A stretch of 64,000 bases of DNA from Alopecurus myosuroides (Eukaryota > Streptophyta > Magnoliopsida > Poales > Poaceae). Below the pieces are notes generated by a model. The model ran no database searches. It worked only from the letters and a program-made list of their open reading frames with translations, and had not been told where the DNA came from. The stretch covers positions 32,464,333 to 32,528,332 of the forward strand of contig CM054061.1 in the NCBI GenBank assembly GCA_028641055.1, written 5' to 3'. Made by a program: the position numbers and the translations under genes. How positions within the stretch are numbered: the stretch's first letter is position 1; every line of letters begins with the position of its first letter. Of the stretch, positions 22,234-32,444 are shown piece after piece.

Positions 22234-23393
22234 ATATGATAGTAGTCCCTTTGAGCATAATTTTGCTATGCCTGCTATTCTTTGCATGTTTCTTGGGATA
22301 TAAGAGATATGGGTCCAAAATTATATCACCGGTAAAATCAAGGATCATATCAAAGGTAAAATCGATGATTAAACTCATCAAAGAAAATTGGACCAGGAGG
22401 ATATCAAAGCAAACACAAAGGATTGAGTCTTTCTTACAAAAGAATGGAACCCCATACCCGAAAAGGTTCAAGTATGCTCAGGTGAAACGAATCACAAAAT
22501 CTTTTACTACAAAGCTAGGTCAAGGTGGTTTTGGTTCTGTTTACACAGGCAGCCTCTCCAATGGTCGACATGTAGCTGTCAAGATGCTACAGGCCTCAAA
22601 GGGTGATGGGGAGGAGTTCATCAATGAGGTTGCCAGTATTAGTAGAACTTCCCATGTCAACATCGTGTCTCTCTTAGGATTTTGCCTGGAAGGATCCAAA
22701 AGGGCTCTCATCTACGAGTACATGCCTAATGGTTCACTTGAAAGATATGTTTTCAACAGCAGCTCAAAAACCGCAATTTCTATTCCTTGGGAGAAATTAT
22801 TTGATATAGCAGTTGGCATTGCCCGGGGATTTGAATATCTTCACCGTGGATGCAACACTCGCATCGTGCATTTCAATATCAAACCCCACAATATTCTACT
22901 GGATCAAGACTTCTGCCCTAGGATTTCTGATTTTGGAATGGCAAAGTTGTGTGTAAATAAAGAGAGTATTATCTCCATTGGTGGTGCAAGAGGAACAATA
23001 GGTTACATCGCCCCAGAGGTTTTTTCAAAGCAATTCGGGGCGGTAAGTAGTAAGTCTGATGTCTATAGCTATGGAATGATGGTCCTTGAGATGGTTGGAG
23101 CAAGGGAGAAGAATATCAATACTGACAGTGAATCTAGCAGCCAATATTTCCCGCAATGGATATATGAGCATCTAGATGATTATTGTGTGGGTGCTTCTGA
23201 GATAAATGACGGGATTACAGATATTGTGAGGAAGATGATAGTAGTTGGGTTGTGGTGTATACAAGTAAGCCCTATTAATCGACCAACAATGACTAGAGTC
23301 GTAGAGATGCTAGAAGGGACCACAGGTGGCTTGGAATTACCTCCTAAAGTTCTTTTGAGTTTTTTCGAAAATCAAGTGCTTAGTCTGACTTGA
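22234..23393 (+). CDS. LRK10-like receptor kinase, transmembrane and kinase exon (likely pseudokinase)
   Basis: After a clear splice acceptor, this exon encodes a transmembrane helix ([21 protein letters not shown]), a basic juxtamembrane stretch, and a full kinase domain. Visible parts: [10 protein letters not shown] loop, VAVKM lysine, ARGFEYLH, the catalytic loop [32 protein letters not shown] and [13 protein letters not shown], ending at the TGA near 23391. Grass LRK10-like kinases have HFD in the catalytic loop; here the codon at 22875-22877 is AAT (Asn), so the catalytic base is missing and activity is doubtful. The exon needs one base from upstream, which matches the phase-1 donor at 7343. 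The 44 codons open before 22233 are intronic. About 386 residues. The alternative is a separate retroposed or partial kinase gene. Confidence 0.85.
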
Positions 23394-24413
23394 TAAGAAG
23401 AAACGTTCAGCGGTATGATAGAAAACCTCCTACATTCAGTGTTGAATGGTCTGTAAACCATGATGGAATTAGGAATTAGTTCTTGTTTCATAATTTTGGC
23501 GTGTTCACATTATCTCGATGAAATTCACATCCAGTTTAGTGCCCCGCAGCCCAAAAAGTTGATTCGGAGCATAGACTCCGTTTAGCCCCTTTGCTTGAAA
23601 TCTTGAAATCGATATTTTCAACTTTGAAAGAAAATTAAAAAAATTCTAGATGTCGAAAATGATGAATTATTCGGTCCTGCAAGATTCAACAGGAAAGTCT
23701 GTATTCCGATCCACACAAATATTAAGTTTTCGAGATCTGTACAATCTAGAATTTGTCATTTTTACACAGCCTAAAATACATAATATTTCATATTATGCAC
23801 GTCCCGGATATTTTTAGAAAATTTTGAAACTTAGAGATATCATTTTTGTCCACAAAACGGGTTGGATGGAGCCTGTCCTCCAAAACGTATCCCTGCAATC
23901 CCACTTGGCAGCCGAGTAAGTGTACTAAAAGAAGATACTTGCAGTGGTCGGGTGAGCTAGCCTGCGGTGCTCGTTCTGTACAATGTTAAAAATCGGACTG
24001 ATTAATCAACCGATTTATCGTGAATGGTGAGGTTCTGATGAGATTACAACATATTGCCTAATTTATGGTCGAAGCCGTTTTTCAGTCTCATGGCCAATTT
24101 TAGACCGATTTAGCTTGAATTTGGCAACTTATCGGGTATCTCATCTCGATTTGTCGGTCTCACGGCGGATGGTCCTGTAAAACTATATATTAGCTCATAG
24201 TTTTCCATTTTTATCGATTGGAACGCAAGAAATCAAAGTAGTATCACTTCCGTCCAATAATCTAATGTTTTTTGTGCATATCATATTTTAGTATATTTAG
24301 TGCAAAAACTTGGGATCTACAAAAAGAATAGCGAATTGATAAATGTGTAATCTAGCCGAGGAGCACTAAGCAATTGCCACGTCATCTATAGTCGACCATA
24401 TAGCCGAGGGAGC
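23394..24413. other. 3' flank of the kinase gene, no further gene
   Basis: AT-rich and without recognised ORFs. It would hold the 3' untranslated region and poly(A) site of the kinase. The stretch at 23.54-23.89 kb has the look of an old repeat, but its ends could not be set. Confidence 0.35.
24374..24405. repeat. 32-bp direct repeat, first copy (second at 24465-24496)
   Basis: TTGCCACGTCATCTATAGTC followed by GACCATATAGCC recurs 91 bp downstream with a single C/T change. The first copy lies outside the outer MITE and the second inside it, suggesting a partial duplicate of the MITE end. Confidence 0.8.
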
Positions 24414-24509
24414 TTGTCGTTTAGAGCAAGTTCAATAATAGAGCCAACAGATGGCTATAAAAAATTGCCATGTCATCTATAGTCGACCATATAGCCAACT
24501 TATACAATA

Positions 24510-25184
24510 CTCCCTCCGTTTAGATTTACTTTGCGTTCTAGCCTTTTCAGTTTTTTCCCTTTTACTTTGCGTTCTAGACTTTGTATCAATTGAATTCCTA
24601 ATTTGCCCCCTCTTTAGTCTTCCATCTGCATTAAATTCTGCATGCAAATGGTTCATATTTCTAGCGTAGACTCACGCGCGCGGAGAGCTGGCAAGCGCTG
24701 GAATTAAATAGATTACGAGATGAGGTGGCATAGCCAATGCATGCATGCCTTTTATGGGGATCCGCTTTACTATTTCCTGCCTAGCAAGCACTTTGTAAGA
24801 CTAGCCATAGTGGGAGTATCATAAGTAGTATCATGCATGCCATGTTGGCAAAAATCTGATGTGGCACTGCAATTAATGATGAGAGAGGTCGTAGTGGTAT
24901 CATAGGTAGATACCGTAACATAACGCATGCCAAGAAAAGATGTGTCTATGGCCTAATAAATGCACTAGTCTATAATACCACAAACATGTTACTACCCACT
25001 ATAGAAGTAGTAACATAGACTAGTATCATATGCATGATACTACCATATGATACTCCCCACTATGAGTAGTCTAACGCTACTTGGGGGCACATTAGTCCAT
25101 CCAGTACTTCATTTATCCCCTCCAAAGCTTTTCTTGGTATCTGTGTTTTGCCTAGAACGCAAAGTAAAAAAAAACCGGAGGGAG
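24510..25184. mobile_element. Stowaway MITE inside the outer MITE
   Basis: The ends CTCCCTCCGTTTAGATTTAC and, inverted, CTCCCTCCGGTTTTTTTTTAC continue into a shared TTTGCGTTCTAG. TA duplications sit at both ends. It is about 400 bp once the inner Tourist is removed. Confidence 0.85.
24799..25071. mobile_element. Tourist MITE inside the Stowaway, 273 bp
   Basis: The left end GACTAGCCATAGTGGGAGTA mirrors the right end TACTCCCCACTATGAGTAGTC. A perfect TAA duplication flanks it (24796-24798 and 25072-25074). A truncated relative lies at about 8700-8856. Confidence 0.9.
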
Positions 25185-25479
25185 TAGTTAGCTATAAAAC
25201 TATGCTACTTTATTGAACCATGGCCCACCTCCCAGTCTCACAAGGGGTCTAGGAGCACGTGTAAGAGCTGGCTCTTGCATGAGAGCCCACTCCCATTCTC
25301 TCTCCTCTCCTCTCTCCTCCATGTCATCATAAATATATTATTCTTTTCCTTATAGCCTGCTTACATAAGCCTATTGTAATTTCTCTAAACGACAAACTCG
25401 ATATCTAGTACATTGGTTCCCGACATTGAGTCGGGCAATAACTCACGTACACCGACCACTCTAGCCACACTATATGGCC

Positions 25480-26009
25480 TGTCGGATATATACCGAATAG
25501 GGGTATATCAGATGGTAGTCTAAAGTGCCGGATTACCCGGGTGGCCCAAATGGTAGTGGGCTACGGTCCATTGGGCGGCCCAGTAAGCTGACGCACAGAA
25601 GCCGGATTCTAGAAGAACCCAGATCACGGCCTACGTGATCTGGCTTGGAGTTCCTTACTTTCCAAGCTAATAGTTGCCGTAGTCTTCTAGGTTTCCTACT
25701 CTGTATGCCCTAACCCGGCTATTATATAAAGCCGGACGGGAGATATGATAGATAGACAAGAAGCTACTAGCTAACTCGCCGAGAGGTTGATCCTCGACGA
25801 ATAGCTAACTTAACCTCACATTGTACTTTGTATACACAGGCTTTAGTCCTGAATAGTGAGATTGCATGAGTAGGAACGCCGCATTACTGCGATGTACCGA
25901 ACCTGGGTAAACCCTGTGTCTTTGTACTTCGCACAACCACGTCCCCCCACGTCTCTACCCGTAGTCTCATGGCACCCCCGTCTATGAATTCTACTACGAT
26001 GTCTCGACA
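25480..26009 (+). repeat. 5' LTR of the Tat element
   Basis: 530 bp from TGTCGGATATATACCG to TGTCTCGACA. It contains a TATA box at 25723-25730. It lacks 11 bp (TAGCAGGCGGA) found in the 3' LTR near 36257-36267. Confidence 0.93.
25723..25730 (+). promoter_or_regulatory. TATA box in the 5' LTR
   Basis: TATATAAA about 290 bp before the LTR end, in the position expected for the sense promoter; the same box is in the 3' LTR. It sits in a small inverted pair (GCCGG on each side in the 5' copy). Confidence 0.65.
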
Positions 26010-26010
26010 G

Positions 26011-26028
26011 TTGGCGCCCACCGTGGGG
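26011..26028 (+). other. Primer binding site of the Tat element
   Basis: TTGGCGCCCACCGTGGGG, one base after the 5' LTR, is the type of primer site seen in many grass gypsy elements. I do not assign the tRNA. Confidence 0.7.
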
Positions 26029-26726
26029 TCAGCGATGTCAGGCGTTAAGTTTCGATCTGGGATACTCGGCGGAATCGGCAGTTCCATAACTGTCGGAAGC
26101 CTGGAGTTCGACGACGATGTCGGACGCTTCCTCGACAATGGATCTTGCATACCGGCGCAAAATCATCTGGTAAGTGCCTGCGCGTTACCGATTGGATCTT
26201 CAAATATCTTTATCGGACTAACTGCAGAGGCCATGGGGTTTTGCGGTGGAAGCAATTTTTTCCCACCCGCCCTATACCCAATCGAAGATGACTACGATAC
26301 CGGGTTTTGCTCAGATCGCCGATAAAAAAGTGATTCACACTTTATCGGTATGGTGCAATCCGAGGTCGCCGAAAACACGGGTTAAAGCAATCCCGTGCAA
26401 GAGGCAGAAAACAACAAACCCACTACAGAGGTGGAAGATCCGACATCCGTCAATATAAGGATGAACTCGGAAGCTGACTCTGTTTAAGCCGCCATTGAGG
26501 CGAGGTTAGAGTCAGAAACCGGATCAGATGACTTTGATTCCGAAGACAAAGACGAGGACGCCTTCGAAAGAAAGGTTAAATCTCTTCAAGAGGGATTCCA
26601 TGAAGTACTAATGGCAAAACCGGCTGAAAACACGGATACCGGCAGTTAGGGAAGCCTACAACTCCTCCGCCAGAGGAAGAGAGAGAAGACGGAGAAACTT
26701 CTCTAATATTCCCCAACGTCAAAGAA

Positions 26727-28452
26727 TTGACAGAGGATGAACCTATCAAAAAACCTCCCTCTTCCAAGAAAAAACACAAAGCCGCTAAAAAGCTCCAATA
26801 CAAACTCCGGAAGAAGAAATCAGCTGATCCAGCAGATGAAAGCCCGGAAGTAGGAGATGCAAGCCGAATAAAGACCGCGGAGAAAAAAATCAAAGAAATC
26901 CTAGTTCTGCCAATGACAGAGCAAGAAGAACATGAATTGTTGCAAACACCAGTGGGACTGCATGAACCCCCTGAAGTGCTAGAAGCCAGGAGACGAGCTC
27001 TCCAAAGGCAACAACAACATCTATTCAGAACTCGTGAACACCTCCAAAAGAACCCAGGATGACATCAAGCTCATGAAGGAAGAAATCGAGGAGTACGAGA
27101 AAAAGAATAGATCCGCCACTAAACCTACAAGGTTACCCGGAATCGTAAGACCGGAAGTACTGCCGCCAAAAGAAAGGTTTCACAACCCATCTTGGCAAAA
27201 GCAGGTAAACAACAAAGATGCCAGAGACGAACCATACGTGGATTTCATCTCAAGATGGACGGCAATGAAGAATAGTTGCTCTGGAGTAACTGACGTACAA
27301 GCAATGCATGCTTTCGTCAATGGCCTAAAACCCGGACTTGTACCGTTCATGGTTGGTTCCAAACAGCACAAAGATCTCGGATCTATGCTTACAACCGCCA
27401 ATGAACACACTGCAGCCGAAGACGACATCAGAGCTAGAGGAGGCAATATCGATACACTGATACAGGCCAAAAAGAATCCTCGCCCTGAGAAAAAAGGAAC
27501 TCCAGACGCAACACAAAAGCCCAAAGAAGTTAACATAGCCTTTGGAAGTGAAAAAGGGAATAGGTGGAAAGGACGCAGTTCAGAACCAATCAATTACACC
27601 AAGGAAGAATGGGAAAAGATTAAGTCGGAACCCTGCGTCCACCATTCGCAATTCGGGAAACCCACCCACACTAACGCACAATGCCGGCTGAACAAGCATA
27701 TGAAAGGCAGTGCAGGATCCGGAAACAAGGGGAAGAATTCCAAAAGGAAGTTTTCCAAGCAAAAGCCAGAAGCTGAGAAAGAAGACAGTGAATCGGACAC
27801 TGACGAAAAAATCCAGGAACAACAGCGAAAAGGCGAGCCCAAGTTTCCAAGAGTTGATGGAGAGTGTGCCCTAACTTTCCTGGCAACTCCATCAGCAAAG
27901 GTGGCAAAAAGAACGCTTCGAGAAATAAACGCGGTTGTTCCGGCAACCCCGAAATTCTTGAAGTATTCAAACACACCAATCACCTGGGATCACTCTGATC
28001 ATCCCGGGAACATCCCTGAACCCGGCACACAAGCTCTTGTTGTAAGCCCTATTGTCCAGAACACTAGGCTACAAAGAGTGCTGATGGATGGAGGATCCAG
28101 CATTAACATAATGTACCTGGATACACTGAGGCATCTGAAAATTTCCGAGACCCAGCTCAACCACAGCAACATACGTTTTCACGGCATTGTTCCTGGCAGG
28201 CAAGCACGATCCCTAGGAGAAATTTCCCTAGATGTCACTTGCGGAGAAAAAGATCACTTCCGTCAGGAGAAACTATCCTTCGAAGTGGTGCCGTTCGAAA
28301 GTGTGTATCACGCAATACTCGGACGTCCAGCTTTCGCCAAATTCATGGCAAGATCATGTTATATCTATAACAAGCTGAAGATGCCAGGGCCAAAAGGAGG
28401 AGTAATCACTTTATCTGGAGACTTCAAACTGGCAAACAAGCTGGAAAAATAA
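26727..28452 (+). pseudogene. Tat gag and protease, frameshifted and internally deleted
   Basis: A Lys-rich leader ORF from 26727 ends at 27062, and the frame continues in the ORF from 27034, so there is a frame change near 27034-27060. The gag core is incomplete: it passes from FHNPSWQKQ straight to EPYVDFISRW and AMHAFVNGLKPGLV, missing most of the conserved middle. A basic, Ser/Glu-rich linker follows without a clean CCHC knuckle. The retropepsin is recognisable as VLMDGGSSINIMYLDTLRHL near 28080, with ILGRPAF near 28315. A TAA at 28450-28452 breaks the join to pol. The leader between the LTR and 26727 holds decayed coding sequence. Function in cis is unlikely. Confidence 0.78.
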
Positions 28453-30102
28453 AATGCCCTTTGCGCCGAGAAGATCATAGCAAAAGAAGAGTTGAAGGAG
28501 CTGGCCAAAGAGGTATCACTGACAGAAATGCCGGCAGGAAAAGAAAGCCGGAAGCCAGCAGATAGCTTCAAGGCCTCCGAGAACACAAGACAGGTAATCC
28601 TCGATCCCAAAGATCCGACAAAATTTGTCGTAGTGGGAACCGGGATGACCGACAAATAGGAAAGCGAGCTCATCAAGTTCCTCCGTGAGAACTTGGATAT
28701 TTTCGCCTGGTGTCCAGCTGACATGCCAGGCATACCGAGGGAACTTGCTGAGCACCAACTTAAGGTGATTCCAGGCTCCAAACCCGTCAAACAAGGTCTC
28801 CGTCGATTTGACGGAAGAAGACGGAAGGCTATTGGCAAGGAAATTATCCGGCTTTTAGCAGCAGATTTTATCCAGGAAGTTATACACACTAAATGGTCTG
28901 CAAATCTGGTATTAGTACCGAAGAAAGATACTACTGCCATCAGGATGTGTATAGATTACACCGGCTTGAACAAACTGTGTCCAAAAGATAGGTTCGCGTT
29001 ACCGCGAATCGATCAAATAATAGATGCCACTGCAGGCTCTGAGCTTTTATGCTTTTTGGATGCATATTCCGGGTACCATCAAATACGCATGAAAAATGAA
29101 GATCAAATTAAGACTTCTTTTATAACACCTTATGGGACGTACTATTACATGACCATGCCATTCGGCCTGAAGAACGCAGGTGCCACTTACCAGCGTTGCA
29201 TGAAACGTTGTTTGCATAGTCAGATTGGCAAAAATGTCCACGTTTACGTGGACGACATTGCTGTCGTAACCAAGGAAAAAGATACGCTCCTTGAGGATTT
29301 GCGAGAAACCTTCGAAAATTTGCGCACTTACAAGATGAAGTTAAATCCATCAAAGTGCGTATTCGGGGTTCCCTCAGGAAAACTTCTGGGTTTCATCGTT
29401 TCTCATAGAGGAATAGAAGTAAACCCAGAAAAGATCAAAGCAATCTTAAACATCTCCAAACCTACGTGTGTAAAAGATGTCCAAAGATTGACGGGTTCCG
29501 CTGCAGCCGTCAGCAGATTTATTAGTCGGCTAGGGGATAAAGCCTTACCACTCTACAAGTTGCTGAAAAAATCCGACAAATTCGAGTGGACAGAAGAGGC
29601 AGATGCAGCATTAACCCAGTTGAAGGAAACTTTGATGAAATCTCCGATTTTGGCATCCCCAAAAGACGAAGAACCTATGTTATTATACCTTACGGCTACA
29701 AATCGGGTTATTAGTGCAATAACTGTTGTGGAACGGAAGAAATACGAACAGAGCATACCAGACCAGCATCCGGTATATTATGTACGTGAAGTTTTTTCCG
29801 AGTCCAAACAAAGGTATCCACACTATCAAAAACTGGCATATGGCGTATTTTTCGCATCTAGAAAACTTCGCCATTACTTCCAAGGACATTCCATAACAGT
29901 GGTATGCAAAGCACCACTAGGGGATATAATAAAAAATGCGGAGGCGACTGACCGAGTAGCCAAATGGGGCATCGAGTTAGCAGCATTCGACATTAAGTAT
30001 CAGCCCAGGACGGCAATAAAATCCTAGGTTTTGGCAGATTTTGTCGCCGACTGGACGGAAGCAATGGAGAAAACACCAATGCCGGAATCCGAGTACTAGA
30101 TC
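28453..30102 (+). pseudogene. Tat reverse transcriptase and first RNase H
   Basis: The reading frame runs on after the TAA at 28450, with a TAG at 28657-28659 before the open stretch starting near 28660. The reverse transcriptase is well preserved: AWCPADMPGIPRELAEHQL, MCIDYTGLNKLCPKDRFALPRID, FLDAYSGYHQI, MPFGLKNAGATYQR and the catalytic YVDD at about 29250. A Ty3-type RNase H follows (LYLTATNRVISAITV ... YPHYQKLAYGVFFASRKLRHYF). TAG codons at 30025-30027 and 30097-30099 interrupt the passage to the next domain. The reverse transcriptase itself could still fold. Confidence 0.88.
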
Positions 30103-31818
30103 ATGCATTTTGACGGATCCAAGATGAAGGAGGGCGCTGGAGCTGGTGTAGTTTTAAAATCCCCTAAAGGAGACACAATGGACTATGTATTACAAATACA
30201 CTTCAATGCCAGCAACAACATGGCAGAATACGAAGCTCTGCTTCATGGCTTGCATATTGCAAAAGAAATAGGCGTCAAGCGCATCTTGTGCTACGGCGAC
30301 TCAGATTTGGTACAGCATCAGCTCAACCAAACTTGGGTGGACGAGTTTGCCATTTGTTTCTTCGGATTCGAAGTGCTCCATGTTAAAAGGGAAGAAAGTT
30401 GGAACGCGGATGCGTTAGCCCGCATGGGATCAGAAAGGGTAAAAATGCTACCAACAGGTGTATTCGTCCAACATTTGTACGAACCATCGATAAAAGGTGG
30501 AGACGTTGATTATCCTTTGGCTTCCGAGTCAATTGAAGTTATGCTCGTTAACCCGGATTGGAAAATCCCATATCTAAACTTCTTAGTTAATCAAAAGTAC
30601 CCGGAAGGAGCAGATGAAGTCTTGCAAAGACAGATCCAGCGTCGATGCAAAGGATACACGGTAATTAACAACTGCCTGTATAAACACAGTACTTCCGGAA
30701 TTTTTCTGCGATGTATTTCACCAGAGGAAGGACAAGAAATCCTGCAAGAAATCCATGCCGGAGATTGCGGACATCATGCTCAATCAAAAAGCATAGTCAA
30801 AAAAGCATTCCGCGCCGGGTTTTTCTGGCTAACAGCCAAGACAGATGCTGAGCACATAGTAAATACATGTGCAGGGTGTCAGTATTACGCCAAGCAGACT
30901 AATATGCCAGCCCAAGCACTCAAAACCATCCCATTACATGGCCCTTTGCGGTCTGGGGGCTAGATATGATGGGACCATTCAAAACTGCACGAGGCGGACT
31001 CACACATCTACTTGTAGCTGTGGACAAGTATACCAAGTGTAACTGCCAGAAATTTCATCATTGACGTAGTCATGAGATACGGCGTTCCACACAGCATAAT
31101 AACCGACAACGGGACAAATTTCTCCATTGGAGAGTTGGCAAAATATTGCCGACAAACGGGAATTCGCCTAGATCTCGCATCTGTGGCACACCCGCAATCC
31201 AATGGACAAGTTGAAAGAATGAATAGCTCAATCCTGCAAGGAATACGTCCAAGACTCGAATCTCCTCTTCATAGAGCAGCTGGAGCATGGGTAGAAGAGC
31301 TACCTTCTGTGCTTTGGAGTATTCGAATGACACCAAACAGGTCAACTGGGCAAACCCCGTTTTTCCTAGTTTATGGTGCGGAAGCAATCCTTCCAACGAA
31401 CATGATCCATGATAGCCCAAGAGTGCAGGATTTCGACGACCCGGATGCCAAAAAAGCACGACAGGATGCCGTCGATCTCTTAGAAGAGGAAAGAGAACTT
31501 GTGCTTCAAAGATCCACCATCTACCAGCAAGATTTACGACGTTATCATAGTCAGAAAATCAGGCATCGTTCTTTTAAAGAAGGTGACCTAGTGCTAAGAT
31601 TGGTGCAGCAAAGAAAGCACAAACTGGCCCCAGTATGGGAAGGACCATTTGTCATTAGTAAAGCCATGAAGAATGGATCATATTATCTTGTCGACATTCG
31701 TGATACGGAAGATGATCTCGAGAAGCCGAATCGCAAAAGAAAGAGAAAGATAGATGATGAACTAGGAGAGACAAAGAGGCCCTGGACTATCCAGCGGTTA
31801 CGTCCCTTCTATACTTAG
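30103..31818 (+). pseudogene. Tat archaeal-type RNase H and integrase, broken
   Basis: A second RNase H starts HFDGSKMKEGAGAGVVL, with AEYEALLHGL and GDSDLVQHQL carrying the acidic residues; this extra domain marks the Tat lineage. The integrase zinc finger (HAGDCGHH ... CAGCQYYAK) follows. Around 30935 a one-base change shifts the frame before WGLDMMGPF. After VDKYTK, at about 31038, a stretch of the catalytic core is missing. The core resumes as FIIDVVMRYGVPHSIITDNGTNF and NGQVERMNSS, and the C-terminal domain reaches PWTIQRLRPFYT and a stop at 31816-31818. D, D and E remain recognisable, but not in one frame. Confidence 0.85.
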
Positions 31819-32444
31819 TTCAATTTCTATGTAAACATCTTTGAGATCATGAAATAAAGTTGTCGGAATTCTTATATCCATGTTTTTTACAAGATTATTA
31901 TAGTGCAAAACATGATTCCACCTTATCTATTTCCCAATGATCTTACAAAATACTCAATGTTAACCCGAATTGTGCCTGCGTGCTCGGCGTTTCAAAACTG
32001 AATGATTTTCAGCCTACTAAAGGCTAAAGGAAACTCGGATTGTGCCTGTGTGCCCAAGTTTCATTCAGAAAATTCCTTACTATTCTCTAAGCATTATCTG
32101 ATTGTTTATGTGTTGGGTCACTGGAGCTAGTTAGTAAAAATGCCCTTAGTAAGATCCATGTTTCCGAGTTTAAACTGATTGGTTTTCCCAGTAGCTCGGC
32201 ATGAAGATTCATAGTACTACTGAGCCATTTCAAACACTAAGGACAGTTAAAGCACATAAGCCAGAGAACTTAGAAGATAAAGGAATATCAAACCCGGAAA
32301 ACTTGCAAAGAATTTCATAATTAACTGCAAAAGGCGGAGTACTTGTTTATACAAAAGAATAGAAGCATTACAATATAAGTTACATTGTAAAGTGCAGTAA
32401 TGCTCCTATTTTCTACTTCCACCATCCAGGTTAAGAAGAATCCT
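31819..32444. other. Spacer between integrase and the antisense gene
   Basis: AT-rich and non-coding. It contains an imperfect duplicated motif (GAATTGTGCCTGCGTGCTCGG near 31970 and GGATTGTGCCTGTGTGCCCAAG near 32040). It would serve as 3' untranslated region for both convergent transcripts. Confidence 0.45.

Larger units (their letters stand above)
24414..25395. mobile_element. Outer MITE of a three-deep nest
   Basis: A perfect 13-bp inverted pair TTGTCGTTTAGAG / CTCTAAACGACAA bounds it. The similarity continues inward (CAAGTTCAATAATAG against CTATTGTAATTT). Without the inserted Stowaway it is about 300 bp and non-coding. Its family is uncertain and no clear target duplication was identified. 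Confidence 0.6.

Noticed and set aside
24374..24496. CRISPR-like or satellite array
   Set aside because: Only two copies 91 bp apart in a plant MITE context; no array.
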